The notes: generated by a model from the sequence alone, not told the origin. A stretch of DNA of 5,951 nucleotides from Halobacteriales archaeon (GCA_020201485.1 JAIVGT010000262.1:1-5951), one strand, 5' to 3'; shown: positions 1 to 5,815, counted from the stretch's first letter. Numbers and translations: made by a program.

Positions 1-26
1 CCACCGCCCACGCACCGCGCAGAAGC

Positions 27-32
27 CTTATC
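27..32 (+). promoter_or_regulatory. Probable TATA-like promoter element of the hydrolase gene
   Basis: CTTATC is an AT-containing island in otherwise GC-rich sequence, centred about 26 nt before the ATG at 56. In archaea a TATA box lies about 26 nt before the transcription start, so transcription would begin at or next to the start codon, giving a leaderless mRNA. No Shine-Dalgarno sequence precedes the ATG, which agrees with this. The promoter role is inferred from spacing and composition. Confidence 0.5.
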
Positions 33-55
33 CCCGGCGAAGCGGCCTGACGACC

Positions 56-994
56 ATGCGCGCCGCGTCCGGCCTCGGCCTCCTGCTCGTCCTGCCCGTC
101 CTCGCCGCGGCACAGGGCAGCGATGTCGTGCCCTTCGCCGTCATCGCAGACGGGGAGACCGCGCTCGGCTGGCTCGCCATCCCCCACGCCCCGCCCACGC
201 AGCTCGTCGCCGTGTGCCATGGGCATCACGTGCACGCGGACGAGCACATCCCCCGCCTCGCCGCGCTCGCCGACCAAGGCGTGCTCGCCGTCGCCATGGA
301 CTACCGCGGGGCGTTCGGCTTCAACGTCATGGCCGGCGCGCACGACACCATCGCGGCGCTCGACGCGCTGAAGGCGGACTTCCCGAGCGTGCAGCACGTC
401 TTCCTCCTCGGCATCAGCATGGGCGGCGAGGTGTGCGGCATGGTCGCCGCGCAACGCCCGGACCTCGCGGAGTCCTTCGTCGCCGTCGAGCCGCTCAGCA
501 TGCTCCACGAGACCTGGCTCGAGGCGACCGTCGCCGGCAGCCTCGCCGGGCAGCCCGACGCGGCGGGGGAGATCGAGCGCGAGGCCGGCGGCACGCCCCT
601 CACCGCCCCCGACGCCTACGTCGCGCGCTCTCCGGCATTGCTTGCGGGCGACATGCGGCTCCAGGGCGCCATCATCGTCCACGCCGTGGGGGACGGCACC
701 GTGCCCTACGACCAGGGCCGGGAGCTCGCCTTGGCGCTCGCCGCGCACGGCATCCCCGTGGAGGTCGGCACCGTGCTTCGTTCCATCGCGGGCGACAGCG
801 GGACGACGCTCCTGGACGACGCCGGCGCGCCGAACCCGCTCGGCCTGGCCGGGCACGGCTACGAAGCCGACGGGGCGCAGACGGTCATCGCGGCCGGGGA
901 CGCGGCCCTCGCCCGCCTCTTGGCCGGGCATCACCCGAGCGGCTACCACGAGGCGCTCGTGGACGCGGAGCTCGGGGCCATCCCGCTGGTCTGA
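56..994 (+). CDS. Secreted alpha/beta-hydrolase (serine esterase/peptidase-like)
   Basis: This 312-residue protein has a Sec-type signal peptide: Arg2, a hydrophobic core at about 7-17, and a likely cleavage after the Ala17-Ala19 run. The mature protein should therefore act outside the membrane. The rest reads as an alpha/beta-hydrolase. HG at 55-56 sits where the oxyanion-hole loop is expected, the nucleophile elbow GISMGG carries Ser121, Asp213 lies in GDGTVP, and His267 lies in AGHGYE. These form a complete Ser-Asp-His triad in canonical order. The substrate cannot be read from sequence; esters, peptides or polymers are all possible. The oxyanion region is unusually rich in histidine (residues 55, 57, 58, 60 and 64). 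The ATG at 56 is supported by the signal peptide that follows and a TATA-like element about 26 nt upstream. Its + strand neighbour is a glycosyltransferase 98 nt downstream. The fold is confident, the specific function unknown. Confidence 0.9.
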   Translation: MRAASGLGLLLVLPVLAAAQGSDVVPFAVIADGETALGWLAIPHAPPTQLVAVCHGHHVHADEHIPRLAALADQGVLAVAMDYRGAFGFNVMAGAHDTIAALDALKADFPSVQHVFLLGISMGGEVCGMVAAQRPDLAESFVAVEPLSMLHETWLEATVAGSLAGQPDAAGEIEREAGGTPLTAPDAYVARSPALLAGDMRLQGAIIVHAVGDGTVPYDQGRELALALAAHGIPVEVGTVLRSIAGDSGTTLLDDAGAPNPLGLAGHGYEADGAQTVIAAGDAALARLLAGHHPSGYHEALVDAELGAIPLV

Positions 995-1001
995 GGCGAC
1001 G

Positions 1002-1032
1002 CGGCAGCCGTGCACGCTGCCGGTCCGGCTGC
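1002..1032 (+). repeat. Overlapping alternative hairpins after the hydrolase gene
   Basis: CGGCAGC (1002-1008) is complementary to GCTGCCG (1016-1022), forming a 7-bp stem with a 7-nt loop that starts 7 nt after the hydrolase stop codon. GCAGCCG (1004-1010) can instead pair with CGGCTGC (1026-1032). The two stems share bases and exclude each other. No T-run follows, so this is not a classical terminator. It may stabilise or end the upstream transcript, or be chance pairing in GC-rich DNA. Confidence 0.35.
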
Positions 1033-1045
1033 ATCCGTCCCATCG

Positions 1046-1054
1046 CCTTCAAGG
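1046..1054 (+). promoter_or_regulatory. CCTTCAAGG element, possible promoter of the glycosyltransferase gene
   Basis: CCTTCAAGG is a perfect dyad around a central C and the most AT-rich spot in the gap before the glycosyltransferase. Near-identical sequences occur before the lipoprotein gene (3593-3600) and the STAND regulator gene (5807-5815). Read as a TATA-like box, it would place the transcription start near 1077, about 16 nt before the preferred GTG start at 1093. An operator for a dimeric regulator is an alternative reading of the symmetry. Confidence 0.35.
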
Positions 1055-1092
1055 GTCCGGAAGGCGACCGCGTCCCTGCGGCCCGGGCCGCG

Positions 1093-2169
1093 GTGGGGTC
1101 GGCGTTGGACGCATCCGTCATCATCCCCGTTCTCAACGAGGGCGCGCGCCTGCGGCGCTGCCTCGACGCCGTGCGCGCCCAGGACCTCGACGGCGACATG
1201 GAGGTCATCGTCGTGGACGGCGGCAGCACCGACGGCGGCCCGGACCGGGCGCGCCAGCTCCCCGTCCGGCTCCTCGCCGCGCCGGGCACGACCGCGGGCG
1301 CGGCGCGCAACATCGGCGCGGCGCACGCGCGCGGCCGCTTCCTCGTGTTCACCGACGCGGACTGCGTTCCGCAGCGGGGCTGGCTGCGCCACCTCACCGG
1401 GCACCTGCGCGAGCGGCCTGACCTGGCCGGGGCGGGCGGAGCCTTGCGCAACGCGCGGCACGGCCGGCCCGGGGTGTTCGAGGACTGGGACAACATCGCC
1501 TGCTACCACGGCATCATCACGAGCAACGTCGCCTACCGCGCGGATGCGTTCCGGGAGGTGGGCGGCTTCGACCCCGCCCTGCGCTGCGCCGAGGACTGGG
1601 ACCTGGGCTGGCGGCTGCTCGACGCCGGCCACCGCATCGGCCACTGCCGCTCTGCCATCGTTGTCCACGAGCCGGCCGGGAACCTCAACTATGCCGCCTT
1701 CCTGCGCAAGCAGGTGTGGTACGCGCGCAGCGACGTGCCCGCGTTCGCGAAGACGCTGCGCGCGCACGGCACCGGCCGCGGACGCGCCGGGGCGCGCGAG
1801 TTCGCGCGCACCGCCGGGCTCCATGCCGCAGGCGCGGCGATGCTCGCCAGCGTCCTCCTCGCCCCGGCCGGGGTGGCCATGCTCGCGGGCTGGGGCTTGC
1901 AGAAGACGGTGCGAACCGCCCTCACCGTGCCCGAAGCGCGCCGCGGGTTCTTCGGGCTGTGGGCGCACAACACGGCGAAAGGCCTGGCGCGCGGCTGGGG
2001 CACGCTGCGCGGCGTGGGGGACCTCCTGCGGGGACGGTGGCCCACCGCGCCCGAGCCCGGCCCCATCACCGAGCTCTGGACGGCGCTCGCGCGCGCGCCG
2101 GAGCGGGTGCAGGACTTCGTGCCGGAGCTGGCGATGGCGGAGCTCGACGCCGAGCCCCGGCCCCGTTAG
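1093..2169 (+). CDS. Family 2 (GT-A fold) glycosyltransferase with C-terminal membrane segment
   Basis: The enzyme should transfer a sugar from a nucleotide-activated donor to a lipid-linked or cell-surface acceptor at the cytoplasmic face of the membrane. Counted from GTG 1093 it has 358 residues. The N-terminal GT-A core begins with ASVIIPVLNEG (7-17) and continues with VIVVDGGSTDG (38-48), the nucleotide-binding strands. FTDADC (86-91) supplies the DXD metal-binding motif at Asp88/Asp90. SNVAYR and EVGGFDP precede the acidic EDWDLGWRL motif (167-175), which supplies the probable catalytic base. A hydrophobic stretch at about 241-269 probably anchors the protein, followed by a basic/amphipathic region and an acidic, proline-containing tail. 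Donor and acceptor are unknown. The start is uncertain: no in-frame ATG exists near the conserved core, so GTG 1093 is preferred over TTG 1105. The stop overlaps that of the convergent lipoprotein gene. Confidence 0.9.
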   Translation: MGSALDASVIIPVLNEGARLRRCLDAVRAQDLDGDMEVIVVDGGSTDGGPDRARQLPVRLLAAPGTTAGAARNIGAAHARGRFLVFTDADCVPQRGWLRHLTGHLRERPDLAGAGGALRNARHGRPGVFEDWDNIACYHGIITSNVAYRADAFREVGGFDPALRCAEDWDLGWRLLDAGHRIGHCRSAIVVHEPAGNLNYAAFLRKQVWYARSDVPAFAKTLRAHGTGRGRAGAREFARTAGLHAAGAAMLASVLLAPAGVAMLAGWGLQKTVRTALTVPEARRGFFGLWAHNTAKGLARGWGTLRGVGDLLRGRWPTAPEPGPITELWTALARAPERVQDFVPELAMAELDAEPRPR

Positions 2170-3569
2170 CGCCCGAGGGGCGGCAGCGCGACCGGCAACG
2201 GGCCCTGCGGCGTGCCCTGCGCGGCGGGACCGGGGCCGAGCTGGAGGCGCGGGCCGTCCACCTGCGCCGCTTCCACGATGCGCCCCTTCTCCCCCGTCTT
2301 CTCGTTCCACACCACGTGGACCAGGCCTTGCGGGTCGAGGGCCATCTCGAAGAAGTCCCCGAGGGCCTCCCGCTCGAAGCTGCCGGTGAGGACCGGGGTC
2401 GCGCTCACCGTCGTCAGGGCGAAGGTGGGCGTGGGGGCGAGCGCATCCTCCGTGAAGGCGAGGCGCACGTTCCAGTCCTGGCCGCGCTGCTCGTACCACG
2501 CGACCGCGATGCGGCCGGCGTCGCCGGCGGCGAGGGTGGGGAAGATCTGCAGGCCGGACGCGAGTGGGCTGACGACGACGGGTTGCGTCCAGTGCGCGCC
2601 TTCGTCCCGGCTTGCTTGGAGCACGACGCGCCGCCCCGCGCCGAGGTCCTGCTCGTACACGACGTAGAGGTTGCCGGCGTGGTCGTGCTGGGCGACGACG
2701 AAGCTGCCGCCGGGCTCTCCATCCGGCGCCAGGTGCGCGCGGTCGCTGCCGGGGAGCTGGAGGAGCTGGAAGGTCGCGCCGTGGTCCTTGCTGACGGCCA
2801 GGCCGACGCCGCCCGGGTTGAGGTAGTAGGGCAGGTACACGTTGCCGCTGCCCTCGTCCACGGCGAGCACGCCCGGCGGGCAGATGCAGCCGCCCCGGTC
2901 GCCCGTCGCCACGGCGAGCGTCTGCTGCGCGAAGGTCAGGCCGTGGTCGTCGCTGCGCGCGACCCACAGGCCGGTCGCGAGGCTGTTCACGGTCACGTAC
3001 ACCTGCCCCGTCTTCTGGTCCACGTCGATCCACTGCCGGTCGTCGCCTCCGCTGGCGAACGTGACCGGGCTGCCTTGGAGCCAGGAGTCGCCGTGGTTTT
3101 GGCTCGTGAGGAAGCCGACGTTGCCCAGCCAGAGGTCGATGGCGTACAGGCCGCCGGCCGCGTCCACGGCGATGTCGCTGTCGCCGCCGCCGATGCTCGG
3201 CCCGTACAAGCCGGCCGCGCCGATGCCGGGCAGGTGCGCGAAGGTCTTGCCGCCGTCATCGCTGCGCCAGAACTGCCCGCTGTACGCGTGCGCGAGCGGG
3301 TCGCCGCTTGCCGGGCTGATGCCGGCCGGGGCGGCGACGAAGATGCGCCCCTCGCGGTCGATGGCCAGGCTGGGCTCGGTCGCGCCGAAGGCTTCGTCCA
3401 CGACCACGGGCGCGCCGAAGCGGGGGCCCGAGGGCTGGAGGGCCGGGCCGAGGAGGGGCACGCCAGCCAAGGCGTTCCGCACGGGCTCGACCGGGTTCTG
3501 GCTCACGCAGCCGGCGAGGCCGATGGCGACGAGGACGAGGGCGACCAGGCTGGCCTGGACGAGGCGCAT
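2166..3569 (-). CDS. Asp-box (BNR) repeat lipoprotein, sialidase-like beta-propeller
   Basis: This 467-residue protein starts with a lipoprotein signal: Arg2, a hydrophobic core at about 8-18, and the lipobox LAGC ending at Cys21. It should therefore be anchored on the outer face of the membrane. The rest is built of propeller-like repeats with at least five Asp-boxes (S-x-D-x-G-x-T-W/F type) at about 103-110, 156-163, 206-213, 260-267 and 320-327. The second is degenerate, with Asn at the Asp position. DDRQWIDVD (176-184) and a late GDFFEMALD (404-412) resemble conserved parts of sialidase-like BNR proteins. Asp-boxes shape propeller turns and are not catalytic, and I could not identify the arginine triad of true sialidases. 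A glycan-binding or protein-interaction role is as likely as glycosidase activity. Besides the lipid Cys, the only cysteines are a CIC pair at 228-230. ATG 3569 is supported by the lipoprotein signal and the upstream promoter element. Confidence 0.9.
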   Translation of the reverse strand: MRLVQASLVALVLVAIGLAGCVSQNPVEPVRNALAGVPLLGPALQPSGPRFGAPVVVDEAFGATEPSLAIDREGRIFVAAPAGISPASGDPLAHAYSGQFWRSDDGGKTFAHLPGIGAAGLYGPSIGGGDSDIAVDAAGGLYAIDLWLGNVGFLTSQNHGDSWLQGSPVTFASGGDDRQWIDVDQKTGQVYVTVNSLATGLWVARSDDHGLTFAQQTLAVATGDRGGCICPPGVLAVDEGSGNVYLPYYLNPGGVGLAVSKDHGATFQLLQLPGSDRAHLAPDGEPGGSFVVAQHDHAGNLYVVYEQDLGAGRRVVLQASRDEGAHWTQPVVVSPLASGLQIFPTLAAGDAGRIAVAWYEQRGQDWNVRLAFTEDALAPTPTFALTTVSATPVLTGSFEREALGDFFEMALDPQGLVHVVWNEKTGEKGRIVEAAQVDGPRLQLGPGPAAQGTPQGPLPVALPPLGR

Positions 3570-3591
3570 GGCCCGTTCGCGGCCTGGTCAC

Positions 3592-3607
3592 GCCTTGAAG
3601 TTTATGG
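3592..3607 (-). promoter_or_regulatory. Promoter of the lipoprotein gene
   Basis: Read on the - strand the segment is CCATAAACTTCAAGGC. It joins an ATAAACTT box (3598-3605, centre about 32 nt before the ATG) to a CTTCAAGG box (3593-3600, centre about 27 nt before it). It is the most AT-rich promoter-like sequence in the window and implies an mRNA leader of zero to a few nucleotides. No Shine-Dalgarno sequence precedes the ATG. Confidence 0.6.
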
Positions 3608-3620
3608 AGGGAACGTGCGG

Positions 3621-3647
3621 CGGCCCGGATGCCGTCCAGCCGGGCCG
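3621..3647. repeat. Perfect 8-bp inverted repeat upstream of the lipoprotein promoter
   Basis: CGGCCCGG (3621-3628) and CCGGGCCG (3640-3647) are exact reverse complements separated by 11 nt. Flanking GGGAACGT (3609-3616) and ACGTCCC (3662-3668) could extend the pairing with a one-base bulge and internal loops. It lies about 14 nt upstream of the promoter element, suiting an activator or operator site. A 3' hairpin of the upstream transcript is the alternative. Confidence 0.35.
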
Positions 3648-3732
3648 ACCCGGAACCTTGAACGTCCCTCGCCCACGTCGCCGCGCATGGATGCGCGGCC
3701 GGCACGCGCCGGACGTGCGATCAGGCCTTGCT

Positions 3733-3788
3733 CCGGACCTTTCGCGCGGCCCTGACCCATCCTCCTGCCAAGCCTGGCCGCGGTCCGG
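3733..3788 (-). terminator. Bulged 13-bp stem-loop after the small membrane protein gene, possible 3' end
   Basis: On the - strand the structure begins 2 nt after the TGA of the small gene. CCGGAC pairs with GTCCGG (3783-3788 with 3733-3738). CGCGGCC pairs with GGCCGCG (3776-3782 with 3745-3751). One arm of the stem is continuous; the other has a 6-nt bulge (3739-3744), and the loop is 24 nt. No T-run follows, as archaeal terminators would require, so RNA stabilisation or a processed 3' end is also possible. The pairing is visible; the role is inferred. Confidence 0.45.
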
Positions 3789-3790
3789 GC

Positions 3791-3985
3791 TCAGCGCTTG
3801 GTCAGGCTCACGAGGGCCACGAGCAGGAACGCCACCCCCGTGAGCAGCTCGTTGTGGGTCAAGAGCCAGACCACGAAGGCGATGACGAGCGCCGGGAGCA
3901 GGAACAGGAACGCGCCGATGGCGAGCACGACGATGAGCCCGAGGACGACGAGCGCGACGAGCCCGGCGAGCTCGAGCACGGCCAT
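3791..3985 (-). CDS. Small hydrophobic membrane protein (64 aa), function unknown
   Basis: I do not recognise this protein. It is 64 residues long and almost wholly Leu, Val, Ala, Ile and Phe, with two or three membrane segments: about 6-28, about 29-43 after a Pro31 hinge, and about 46-61. The only polar break is THNE (43-46), and it ends in a basic TKR. Such a protein must be membrane-inserted; it could be a holin-like or pore-forming peptide, or a small subunit or regulator of a membrane complex. The ATG at 3985 is chosen because the hydrophobic sequence begins immediately after it and a TTAA-centred element lies about 27 nt upstream. A longer reading would run through the regulator gene in another frame. 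A GGGAG sequence is too close to the ATG to act as a normal Shine-Dalgarno. The STAND regulator ends 38 nt upstream in the same direction, so co-transcription is possible. Confidence 0.7.
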   Translation of the reverse strand: MAVLELAGLVALVVLGLIVVLAIGAFLFLLPALVIAFVVWLLTHNELLTGVAFLLVALVSLTKR

Positions 3986-4007
3986 GCTCCCGCATGCGCG
4001 CGGCCTC

Positions 4008-4017
4008 GGCTTAAGCC
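4008..4017 (-). promoter_or_regulatory. Palindromic GGCTTAAGCC promoter element of the small membrane protein gene
   Basis: This perfect 10-bp palindrome centres on TTAA in a GC-rich context. It lies in the 38-nt gap after the STAND regulator gene, with its centre 27-28 nt before the ATG at 3985. The spacing matches the other TATA-like elements here and implies a leaderless mRNA. The symmetry would also suit a dimeric regulator. Its function is inferred. Confidence 0.45.
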
Positions 4018-4023
4018 TCGCGC

Positions 4024-5784
4024 TCAGCGGGCGGCGCGCAGCTCCTCGCCCAGGCGCTCCAGCCGCTCCCGCGCCACCGAGTCCTCGGGCGCGACCTTCA
4101 GCCCGCGCGCGCACGTGTCCCTGGCTCGCGCGTGCTCGCCCAGCCGCTGCAGGGCCATGCTCCGCTTCCACGCCAGGTCGGCGATGCGTTCCGGCTCCTT
4201 CGCCGCCTCGAAGTGCTGCGCGGCGACCTCGTAGTGCTGCAGCGCGGTCTGCCATTCCCCGCGGTGGAAGCGGATGTCGCCCTTCTCGTCCTCGATGAGG
4301 GCCCAGCGCCGCGGGTCCGGCACCTCGCTGCGCGCGAACAGCTCCAGGATGCCCAGGTACAGGTTCTGGTACCCGGCGTCGATGAAGTCGAACTCGCGCA
4401 GGTCCAGGTCCTGCTCCAGCAGGGCGAGGACGCGCGGCCGCTGCCCGGCCTGGATGAAGTGGTGCAGCGCCTCCAGCCGGCCTTCCGTGGTCTCCTTGCT
4501 CAGGTAGTGCGCCGCCACGCGGCCGTGGAGCTCGCGCTTGTTGCGGAGCATGCCGTAGAAGAACGTGCGCACGACCTCGTGCAGGGCGTACTCGTGCCCG
4601 GCGCGCGCCTGGATGAGCAGCCGGCGGCGCAGCGCGAGCAAGGCCCCTTCCGGCGGGCGGCGCGACACCGCGTCCAGGTCGTCGAGGTCGAAGCTGGTGC
4701 GGAACACGCTGGCATGGACGAGCACCTCGCGCTCTCCCTCGCTGAGCGTCGCGTCCACCTCGCGCAGCAGCCAGTCCTCGAGGTTCTGCTCCGGCACGCG
4801 CGTCAGGACCTCGGCCAGCCCCTGCTGCCGTTCCTGCGCGTTCGCGACGAGCAGGGCCAGGGCCAGCGGGTGCCCTCCCACGACCTCGCGCAGCTTGCTC
4901 CGGACCGCGGCCGGGGCCTCGATGCCCTTGCTCGCGAGCAGCATGCCGACGTCGTCCTCGTCCAGGCCGCCGAGCTGCAGGACGCGCACGCGCCCGGGCG
5001 ACGGGCGGAAGCGCGGCATCTCCCTCCCGGCCAGGATGAGCTTGGCCCGCTCCGTGCGCTCGATGGCGTCCCCGAGGAAGCCCCGCACCGCCTCGTCCTC
5101 CACGCGGTGGGCGTCGTCGAGCAGGATGAGCACGCCCGGCTGGTCCAGGCGCTGCAGCATGAGCTCGCGCTTGTCCGCCAGCTCCGCGCCGCGCTCCATG
5201 GCGTCAAGCAACGCCCGGTCGCCGCGCTGCGCCAGGAACAGGGCGAAGCGGTTCGCCAGCCAGTTCAGCGACTCCACGCCGCGGAAGCTGTGCCAGAGCA
5301 TGGTGTGACCGGCCGCGTCCGGCGCGTGCTGGTGGGCGTAGCTCGCGAGCAGGCACGTCTTGCCGATGCCGGCCATGCCCTCCACGACCACGACCGGCTC
5401 CGGCCCGCCGAGCACGGCGAGCTCGCGCGCGCGGCCGACGAAGTCGCCCGGGTCGGGCGCGGCGGAGGAGAACGGGTTGAGGAGCACGGGCGGCCCGGCT
5501 GCCCCGGAGTCGCGCGTCACCTCGACGCGCAGCCCTTGCGCGGTGAGCTCCACCTGCACGGCGCGCGCCGTGACGCGGTACAGCTTCACGTTGCGGCCGA
5601 TGTGCGCCCAGCTCCCCTCGACGAGGCCGAGCGCCTCCATGAGCTTCAGCCGCCGCGCCACCTCGGTCTCGGAGAGCGCGAGCATGCCGCCGATGCGGCG
5701 CGGGTAGGCGGGCTCGACGGCGAGCAGGCTGAGGATGGCCTGGTTCGTCGGGTTCGACAGGACGTGGAGCAGGCCTTCGGCCAC
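4024..5784 (-). CDS. Winged-helix / STAND ATPase / TPR transcriptional regulator
   Basis: This 586-residue protein has three parts. Residues 1-95 form an ArsR-like winged helix (LSNPTNQAILSLL at 9-21, a helix-turn-helix around 28-55, then a wing near 62-72), so it should bind DNA. Residues 113-350 form a STAND-type NTPase: FVGRARELAVL (115-125), Walker A GMAGIGKT (136-143), Walker B VLILLDDAH (218-226) with Asp223/Asp224, a sensor-like strand LILAGRE (249-255), and GGHPLAL (303-309) matching the GxP motif of the NB-ARC class. The C-terminal half is helical, with TPR-like repeats clearest at about 493-575; in STAND proteins such arrays sense a ligand or partner. Known relatives are signal-activated switches that assemble on nucleotide and ligand binding. 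All key nucleotide-binding motifs look intact. The target is unknown; the neighbouring small membrane protein gene is a candidate. The start is GTG, with no upstream in-frame ATG and a CCTTGAAGG element 26-27 nt before it. Confidence 0.93.
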   Translation of the reverse strand: MAEGLLHVLSNPTNQAILSLLAVEPAYPRRIGGMLALSETEVARRLKLMEALGLVEGSWAHIGRNVKLYRVTARAVQVELTAQGLRVEVTRDSGAAGPPVLLNPFSSAAPDPGDFVGRARELAVLGGPEPVVVVEGMAGIGKTCLLASYAHQHAPDAAGHTMLWHSFRGVESLNWLANRFALFLAQRGDRALLDAMERGAELADKRELMLQRLDQPGVLILLDDAHRVEDEAVRGFLGDAIERTERAKLILAGREMPRFRPSPGRVRVLQLGGLDEDDVGMLLASKGIEAPAAVRSKLREVVGGHPLALALLVANAQERQQGLAEVLTRVPEQNLEDWLLREVDATLSEGEREVLVHASVFRTSFDLDDLDAVSRRPPEGALLALRRRLLIQARAGHEYALHEVVRTFFYGMLRNKRELHGRVAAHYLSKETTEGRLEALHHFIQAGQRPRVLALLEQDLDLREFDFIDAGYQNLYLGILELFARSEVPDPRRWALIEDEKGDIRFHRGEWQTALQHYEVAAQHFEAAKEPERIADLAWKRSMALQRLGEHARARDTCARGLKVAPEDSVARERLERLGEELRAAR

Positions 5785-5806
5785 GCGGGAGGAAGCGGGC
5801 AGCGTG

Positions 5807-5815
5807 CCTTGAAGG
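5807..5815 (-). promoter_or_regulatory. CCTTCAAGG promoter-like element of the STAND regulator gene
   Basis: On the - strand the site reads CCTTCAAGG, within a slightly longer dyad (5806-5816, GCCTT and AAGGC arms around one base). It lies in the 44-nt gap between the partial upstream gene and the GTG at 5784, with its centre 26-27 nt before the start. It shares its core with sites at 1046-1054 and 3593-3600. It is either a TATA-like box for leaderless transcription or a symmetrical operator, possibly for autoregulation. Confidence 0.45.

Larger units (their letters stand above)
3570..3790. other. Structured intergenic region between the lipoprotein and small membrane protein genes
   Basis: This 221-nt stretch is the longest non-coding gap. 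It holds the lipoprotein promoter (3592-3607), a perfect 8-bp hairpin (3621-3647), a CCTTGAAC site (3656-3663) 27-28 nt before an ATG at 3687 on the + strand, a small hairpin with CCGGC/GCCGG arms (3699-3712), and a bulged 13-bp stem-loop (3733-3788) just after the small membrane protein's stop codon. No convincing long ORF was found. It probably combines a 3' end, a promoter region and perhaps a small RNA. Confidence 0.5.

Noticed and set aside
218..247. HxHxD-like histidine string resembling a metallo-beta-lactamase motif
   Set aside because: The rest of the protein has the nucleophile elbow, Asp and His of an alpha/beta-hydrolase in canonical order, and no other metallo-beta-lactamase motifs.
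214..1092. N-terminal extension of the glycosyltransferase frame
   Set aside because: It overlaps the hydrolase gene in another frame and has shadow-like composition; the GT-A core begins just after 1105.
943..3033. Long open frame on the - strand (about 696 codons) across the glycosyltransferase and part of the lipoprotein gene
   Set aside because: Its product is arginine/proline/alanine-rich without motifs, a typical shadow of GC-rich coding DNA; well-supported genes occupy the same DNA in other frames.
1716..3755. Long open frame on the + strand opposite the lipoprotein gene
   Set aside because: Shadow frame; the - strand has a lipobox and Asp-box repeats.
3986..3994. GGGAG just before the small gene's ATG as a Shine-Dalgarno site
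   Set aside because: Only about one base separates it from the ATG, too close for normal ribosome binding, and no other gene here has such a site.
3791..4255. Longer, 154-codon version of the small membrane protein
   Set aside because: The extra N-terminal part overlaps the regulator's coding end in another frame and is arginine/alanine-rich; the hydrophobic protein begins at the ATG at 3985, with a promoter element at the right distance.
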